Source of the DNA: Ecdyonurus torrentis
Lineage: Eukaryota > Arthropoda > Insecta > Ephemeroptera > Heptageniidae
Assembly: GCA_949318235.1 (NCBI GenBank)
Contig: OX439131.1
Coordinates: 45,387,359 to 45,451,358 of the forward strand
DNA: 64,000 nucleotides
Reading direction: 5' to 3'
The position numbers were made by a program, and so were the translations under genes. This document shows positions 25,682-34,600 of the stretch, piece after piece. Numbering within the stretch: position 1 is the first letter of the stretch; each line of letters opens with the position of its first letter. The notes under the pieces were generated by a model. It ran no database searches. It saw only the letters and a list, made by a program, of their open reading frames with translations, and was not told the origin of the DNA.

Positions 25682-28600
25682 AACTGCCGATTAGATAATT
25701 GCAAATGTACGGCCCTATTTATCATTTATTATATTTGTTTTGCTTTAATTTATATGCCAAAGCAAACTATATAAAAAAAATTAAAATATTTGATTTTTAA
25801 ATCAGTTTACAAACACCATGCCCGAAAAAAACTAAACACTGTCATTTTTAATGTCACGGTTTTTATTATTTAAAAATTGACAAAATAAATAATAACTTTA
25901 GCTAAATTCAGGCACATTTGTTAATATTTCCCCTCCCTTTTTCGGTACAATAGATCATTTTAAAAATAAATATAGTCCTCTCCGTTATACCTTTTCCAGG
26001 TTATATATTCTTATATTAATATTTTTAATGGAGCTTGTCGGTTTAGCGTGCGGGCAAACGTGGGGATGTTATATAAGGATACTCTATATAATGTAACATT
26101 TATGCTTGGGCTTAATTGTATTTTTTTTTTTTTTTTTGCGATTATCTGAACAAACTACACCAATTCCGTATATTTAAATGAGAAAAACTAGACACACTTT
26201 TACGTTTTTAAAGCCATAGATTTTTTTTTTTAAGAATTTTTGACAGTGATTATCCTTCATATTGAGCTCATTTACTGTAAAAAGTTTCAAAAAATAAAAA
26301 CCGCGCTTTGTCTCGATCTCTCTCTTTATTTTTTTTTATCAATAATATTCTTAATATTTTTGGCTATGTATAAATTACAAAATAATAATAATAAAATTTA
26401 AAAGACATCATCAAATCACGCCAGTGAAATTATTTAAAAGTATATTATATATAAAGCAAATAAGGTAATTGAGAGCAAAAAATTGCATTTAATTGATTCA
26501 TGTAATTTACTATTCATGTTTTTAAAAAATGAAATTTATTTAAAGTGTGTGATCTATTGATTTACACATATATCCCAAGTTTCATATTTTTAAAACACTT
26601 TTTACATATAAATTACACGACTTTTTATTCATATTTTAGCATAGACTGCAACATATCACGCTATTGCTAATTAGTCGTTACGCATACGACAACATTAAAG
26701 TCACACATTTATAGACAAAATAACACAGATTCAGGAAATGTTTCTTTTTTTTTCAATCCAACAATTAGATATTGAGTTATTAATTTTTTTAAGAAAGGTG
26801 CAAGCATTTTTTTGAAGTGCTTTCACGACGTCTATTCAGAAGCATTGTAGCCTCCCGTCCCCCCTCTTTTTTTCTCAACGCTAGCGCTATACCGACGTAT
26901 GCTCCTGTAGTGTGGAGCATTCACAATTTTTATTGAGGAGGGCGCTGCATACGTAATTTTTTTTTATGAAGGCGCGCTTTGTTTTTAATGAATAAAAATT
27001 AGAAAAAACATAGAAAATAGATAAAAATTAGATACAAAATATGAAAAATAACTTTCTTTATTGAATTATGGAATAAAACCTTTTTGATCGATTTTCTATA
27101 GGCATGCACTGCTTGCAGGGCTTACATGCACCAGCCGCCCCTGAAAATTATTATTGCCCTTGTTTAACTATACAAAATATTGTTTCACAATGACCCAACA
27201 ACTGCTTCCAGTGAGCTGATTTGCTTGTGCAGTTATGAATTGTTTTTATGTTTAAAGATAGAAATGATAAGATCTATATCACATTGCATTGTCACTACGT
27301 AGATTACTATCCCAATGTAGAGCACCTGTTTATTCACATTAATAAACATTTGCTGCTGCTATTTTCAAAATAATAAATACAACAATATGCACTATATGAT
27401 AGGCTCTATATATTTTACAGCATTTTTTTTTTTTTTATAAATATTTTCCTGATTTTTGATTCAAATTACAGGTAGCTTAATATGTTCACTGTTATTATTA
27501 TTATTTTGTTTTTACCTTTGGCAGTTTCCTGAATCCTGATCTATCAACGAACTCCTTGGCAAGCTTACGTCCAAAGTCATACTGTGAGTCAGAGCCAAAC
27601 ACAAGCTCGGGATCTGCCTTGGGGAACTTAGTGGAGAGCGCGGTCTGAACCATGGCAAGTGAGATTGCACCCTCATCGTCGCTTGTAGCGGCATAAACCT
27701 GCCAAAAAAAATGATGATACAGTATGAAATATACATATAAAAATTGTAATATATAATGTGGTTGTAAAAAAATGAAGTTTAAATCATGATTTCAAAAGCA
27801 ATGGGCAGAACATTAGCTAATAACTTTTTATTTTCTAAGGAGTAAGTGAATAGTGGCACCATCTTGATCATTACAGCTAATACTCTAATCACTTAATATA
27901 TAGGGTGTTTGCATTTATATAAAGTTGATGCCATATGTGAGCACTAAATAATATAGACCAGACAAGTCTGAAAAATTACACATTTTGCTAGTTTAAAATT
28001 ACGGAACAATATTTTTGGGAACATTGATGTTGTTCATAGGCTAAATTAGAGTTTCAAGTATATGTATGAGAAAAATAACAAATGACAAAAAAAAAAACTT
28101 AAATTATTTTCCAAAGAAAATTGCCAAAAACCACATTTTGTTCTATGCTGAGCAATGTTATTCATTGCTCCAGTATGACGTAATGCAACCCTAGTTACGT
28201 AGTTAATTAAATCTTCAATGACTTACATCTGTGATGAGGCTGAGTCCCTGCTGTGCATTGCCATTCTCTGCAGCATAGTTATAGGCCTCCAGCAGAGCCA
28301 GACCCATGTTCTCTATGCCTGTCAACTCAGGGTCAGGATCCACTGCAAACACTAGGCCGATGTGTAGGGGTGCTTGATGTACGAGGAATGACTCGGCCAG
28401 ACGTAGAAGTGGTCTTGCCTCAGCATTGCTAGGATCAACCACCAGGACCTAGCAAGGACATAAGGACATTTCATTAAACCTTATAACTACAAAATGACAA
28501 TGACAACAAGGTTTGTTATAGGATGCATGTTTTTGCCAAGCAGCCTTTGCTGACCGTTGTAAGTTGCTACACATCAATGAGGTTTACAGGTAAAATGCGC

Positions 28601-31600
28601 TAACAAATCAAATGAAACTCAAGCTTACAGTCCCGTAAGCCTATATCAAACCTATCTTATATCCTATTTTTCGGCACTACAGGACTATATCGATGTTGTT
28701 GCGAAAAAAAGGCCTATCTCGTATTTTGTCAGGGGAAGCAAAAGGCCTATCTCGTTTTTTGTCTGTGGAAGCAAAAGGCCTATCTCGTTTCCGAACGTTA
28801 TAGAGATGGCGCTCGAGATAGACCTTTTGCTTCCACTGACAAAAAAAGAAGTTAGGCCTTTTGCTTCCCCTGACAAAATACGAGATAGGCCTTTTTTTCG
28901 CAACAAGATTGATATGCTTTATTATCCCCCCCCCCCCCCCCCCCCAGAGAAACTGAAGTAGGAAAAATTTAAATGAGGGATACTACCATATACACACTTT
29001 CAACCAATGAAAATAAATTTTTCAGCTACTGTACTTAAACTTACAACTTGAACACAAACATGAGATGTGTTAAAGTTTCAAAGATATTGCATCATATTTT
29101 CTGTTCATTCTTTAAAGAAAAAAAAAAAAAAAAAAAAGTAAAAAAGTTGCACACCTGTTAAGTACCTAAGTGATTGCATAGTATGTATTATACTGTAATC
29201 CTATTTGACTGTGTTATAGTTGAAACCTTTGAAAATAATCAATACTGTTACAATGAATATCCAATTTATTACGTTTCCTTGCTTTAGCTCTATTAGTTCA
29301 CTACAAGCCTGCTAAATTTGTAAAACTAGTGTTTTTTAAGGTTTTTTCTAGTAAAATTCTAAATGAATATGTACCTAATGTATTGCAAATGATTTAATCC
29401 TAACAATGAAAACTAGTGACCATGATGCCAAAGTTTACTCACGAGATTGTAGATATTCTTGCGCACAGAGCGCAACATGCCGGGGAAGGTAGGTCTGAGC
29501 AACTCCATGAGTGACTCTGACCACCTGCGATATTGCTTGTCGTTCTCAATGTCGTTCACCCACAATACTGCTGAGTCTCTGATGTCGAGGGCGTACTCTG
29601 TACTGCCCACCGAGGAAGCACCAATACTAGAGGGCGTGGCCGGGGACACAAAGTCGAGTGCCAGCAGAGATGACATCTGGTGATGTTTCACTCCTGCAAG
29701 CATGTGTTGTCAATTTAATATAAATTGTACATCATTAATAAGGGTGACTACTTCACTCAATCTTTAATAAGACAGTTCAGAGAACCACATTTTAATCAAT
29801 TTGTAAGTGACGTTGGCTAAATTTTCAAAAATTATTTAGTCACTAACTAAAGCTCATAAAAACGTGAAACAAAAACTTGATTGTGCAAAAATCAAGATTT
29901 ACTTCAGTTTTTGTTTCTCATTTCTATGAGCTTTAGTTAGGGAGTAAACAACTTTTGAAAATTTTGGTCAAAGTCACTCCACTTGTTAATTTGTATGAGA
30001 AGAGCTGAAAGTGACATCACAAAACAGAACAACTTACCAACAGCATGCAGTCCTTCCATTGTCCTCAGTTCTGACCTAGCAGCCTCCAGTAATGCTCCAG
30101 CGTCTAACGCGTCCACATCAAAGAAAAGTCCATTGAGAAATAAGGCAGAGTCTGAAGGTTGTAGACTCAACGAAGCAAGGAATGCTTCTTGATTACTTTT
30201 TACTTCTTTACGAAGGTCAGGAGAGACAACAGTACGTACCAGCGAACGAGCCTGAAAAATTTGACAACATGGATTAAGATAACACAAATATCTTTAGTAA
30301 CTATGGTTGAAGGTGATACTCAAGTTTTGACCTAATAAAAAAAATTACATAAATTTAAATAATTAAGGGGAAAAAATATTTCAACAATGAAATGACACCT
30401 ATTTAAGGATAAAAACATCGCAGTTAGGATTAATAATAATGAAGAAAAGGATAGAATTACCAGCAAGGGCCTTACCAAAGTAGAAGTTCTATGGAGAGGT
30501 TGAAGTCTCAAGTGGCACAGTTTTTTGTTATAAAAAAGTTTCATAACTGAAGCTTTTGTCATGTATTAATGACATTATCAAACTTAGCACATAACTGAGC
30601 AGTGTCTTGTCTTTCGATTGATAATGTCATTAATACACGACGAAAGCTTCAGTTATGAAACTTTTTTACAACAAAATACTGTGCCACATGAGACTTCGAC
30701 CTCTCCATAGAACTTTTACTGCAATAAGACCAGTGCTGGTAATTCTATCCTTTTCTTTATTTATTATTGATCAACAATGACACCTAGTTAGAAAACAATT
30801 AGCAGAAAACTCATTGTTGGAGATACAGTAAAAACCCAAATTTCCCAATTGGCTAGAGGCAAATTTAAAGTTATAGGAGTATAATGAAATGATTTTTGTT
30901 ATTATTACCTGCAGAGGGAAGTTGTGAGCAATATGGTTGAAAGTTTTGAGTGCCTCCTCAGTAGGAGAGCTCATGACTCTCTCTGCCGCCTGCAGACTTA
31001 GCTCCTGCAGTTGCCACGCCTTGAGTGGCGCTAAGTCACTAGTTGAGTCAATCAGGTGTTGACGTAACTTGCCCAGCTGAGAACCTTTGTCAGGATACAG
31101 AGTCCTGCAAAACACAAATATTTTTGTATTCTTTAATGCATTTCATACTTTGGATCATATTATGTATGTATCATGTTAATCATTACAACATGCATTAGTC
31201 TTGTAAATTTCTAATTTTTGAGTTTATTTAATTATTGTTATATAATTTTGTGAAGTCACAAAATGGCGTCATGGTTAGCAACTTTTTCCTATTCCCACAT
31301 GCATAAGTTACCAACTGTGATGTGTCATTTTTTTATTTACCAAAATTAATTAAAAATACTTCAAAAACTCAAAATTTACATTGCGTATCAATTGATTTAA
31401 GACAATGTCCTCTTTTAGAATATAAAATAAAATTATGACTTATTTTGTTTCTGGGCTTTCCCATTGTCTTCTTTTGAATAAAATTTGTTACAACTCACTT
31501 AAGACGTCCAAAATTAAATCCTTCGACCTCGTCCTCTTCCTCCTGGTCACCTGTTCCAGGTGTCGCTCCATCAGTCTCGCCTTCCACCTAACGACAACCA

Positions 31601-34600
31601 AACATCTCATCAAAACACATGTTGCCATGGTTACCACAGTGAGATATCACGTACCTTTGAGTCGTCTTGCACTTTGTACTCGGTGCTCTTGATTTGTAAC
31701 TCCACGCCGTAACCAGATAGTAACAACTTGCTATAATTACTTCTCTTCTTCTGAACATGCAACACATCATAGTATGTTAATATGTTAATATCATCACAAT
31801 ATGGTGTATAATAATAATAAAGAAATTTAACACTTAATTGTGAGAGATTTAAGAGATACAGGCCTCAAAAAAAAAAAAAAAAAAAGACAAAAAAAAAAGA
31901 AAGAAAGAAAGAAAGAAAAAAAAAAAAGAAAAGAAAATGATGGGACTAATGAACATACCAATGCTTCCGCGTCAAAAGCGAACATCTACAATTTTTATTG
32001 TATACGCAGAATTCATTAATTAAAAAGTGTCTTACTAAAGTTCTCAAACCAGGGTTGAAGGACATAAAATGTATATGAATGATGGTCTCATCTCATTAAT
32101 TTTACCTTTTTGATTTAATTTTTTGAGGTCAGTATCTCTTTAAAGCGTTTGCACACATTTTAATTTTGGTACAAAAAATTCACGGCTTGCATCACAATGC
32201 TTGTCATAATTGCAAACTTGTTAATACTCAATTTGTTTAATCAATGCTTTTCTTATGAAAAAACGAATTTTAATCCATAATTAAGTTTGCAACAAGGGAA
32301 CAAATTGTGATGCAAGTTGGGAATTAAACTACAAAAATTTGGTTTATAAAAAAATGCTATGGAATTGCAAATTGGAAAACTTAAATAAAATTTAAGCCTT
32401 TGACCTTAAATTTAATAGTATAAAATTGTACATTATTTATAAATAGATAACATCATACATAAGGAAATCATAAATAAAATAGTATACTGGTCAAAACATA
32501 CTATGTAATTATGCATTATATATTAATGTCATCTAAGGACATATTACTGATATTATCTTTTACATTCCAGCAATAATTTACAAGTTTCCTGCCAACTACT
32601 GTATAATGACAACTTACTCAATAGTATATATGACAAAAATGTAATAAATGTTTGACTTGAAATAGTAATATAACATCATTCTCATTGTAAAATCTTAAAA
32701 TGAAAAAAAAAAAAAAAAAAAAAAAAAAGAAAAAAAAAGCACGCTAATACTTTAAAATAAGACAAATATAATTATGTTGATAATTAAAAGATAGATAGAA
32801 ACACATAAAAAAGAGAGGTAAAAGATTTTTGGGGAATGGGAGATAATGAGCTTTGTTAGTCAGGGACTTGGCAAAAGAGAGAGAAAAAAATATTCAAACC
32901 CAGGCCGAAATATGACACATAGTGCATCGTATGCACGGGTATGAACTATATATAGCAGCTCGTAAAAGCAAATAGAGATTAGTTAATTAATTAGAGGGTT
33001 TTTTGGCTTACAAAAGCAAATTAATTAGCAAAAACGTTTTTGCTAATTAATTTGCTTTTGTAAGCCAAAAAACCCTCTAATTAATTAACTAATCTCTATT
33101 TGCTTTTACGAGCTGCTATATATAGTTCATACCCGTGCATACGATGCACTATGTGTCATATTTCGGCCTGGGTTTGAATATTTTTTTCTCTCTCTTTTGC
33201 CGGGTCCCTGACTAACAAAGCTCATTATCTCCCATTCCCCAAAAATCATTTACCTCTCTTTTTTATGTGTTTCTATCTATCTTTTAATTATCAACCTATA
33301 TCGCAAAGTCGATTTTTTTCCTAATATACAAATATAATTATGTAAAACAAAAATTAATTTAGGATCTCCATGTGAAATTTTAGGGTACATTTAAAAAAAA
33401 AAATTTTAATCACATAAGGCCTTTAATTTTTATCATGGGTAGTTATCACTAATTAGTTGTCTTTAATAAGCCTGTTCATACTTCTACTTGCTAGTGATCT
33501 ACGAAAATTAACAATAATAAAAATTCCACTTAGTTAGTGCTTTTGTGCTTTGGGGGGAGGGGGAGGGCAAATTAACAAGCCTTTAAAAAAATAATAATAA
33601 TACAAAAAATCAGTTAACCTATGAAATTCGAAAATAAGAGCCATCTAATAACAATACCTAATAGCTGTTAGAATACAGTATACAATATAAAATTACACCT
33701 GGATTGAATGGACTACAAACAAAAGAGATGTAGTACTTAAATATCTTATAATACAGTCAACCGGGGTGACTTTGAACACCCATTTATCTCTACTTTAGGC
33801 ACTCATTTCAAAATTTTGAATTATGTTATTAAGGTCAAAAACAAATTTTAAAAATTTTAAGATTCTTCAAATTTCTAAAATGAGGCCCCAATACAGAGAT
33901 AATTGGGTGTTCAAAGTCACTCTGGGCATTCAAAGTCACCCCAGTTGACTAATAGACTATTTTGTTTGTAACAAACATATAATAAGGGTAAAAATTATCA
34001 AATAAAATTATGACAAACTCAAAGAAAAAAAATAGTGAAAATGCCCACTAGTACACAGTTATAATGCAAGAAATACATAGTGCCGTGTAATAATATACTT
34101 TTTTTACTATCTTTTTGTTTGAATTTTTCATTTACAATATAATAGTTACATAGTTGCATGTTGACTTACAGAAGATACGTAATGTCTGAGAACATAGTCC
34201 ACGAGTTCCTTCTTGGCAAGCTTACGTAGAACTGAGTGGAAGTTAACAAAATCTTTACTTCCTAACTCAGCATACAGGACCACTGGTACAGAGTCATTAG
34301 GCACATTGGTACGGAAGTGGTGATCAAGGTGGTACAAGTCTGGGTCTTCTCTCTGGCCATGTTGAAGTGAGATCACCTGAAATTTTAATTTACATTAGAG
34401 CCTTTCATATTCATTATCAGCTCTGTTAAGTATTAGGGAAAAATTAGCTATGTGACAATTAAAAGATTTTATATAAAACAAAGAGCATAGATAGATTTGG
34501 TTAATGAGATATAGCAATGAGCTTAGATTGATAGGGACGCCATAGCAGAGAAACTAATTTCTAAACTAGGCCAAAAAATATTAATACATTGAGCATTAAT

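Larger units (their letters stand above)
31751..34169. other. UGGT intron 4
   Basis: 2.4-kb intron without any coding sequence. It contains A-rich runs (31867-31927, 32703-32738), the long palindrome at 32776-33295 and the fold-back element at 33755-33951. Confidence 0.85.

Noticed and set aside
25532..25774. Open frame with Glu-Arg repeats
   Set aside because: Translation of the GA microsatellite within the hAT-like element.
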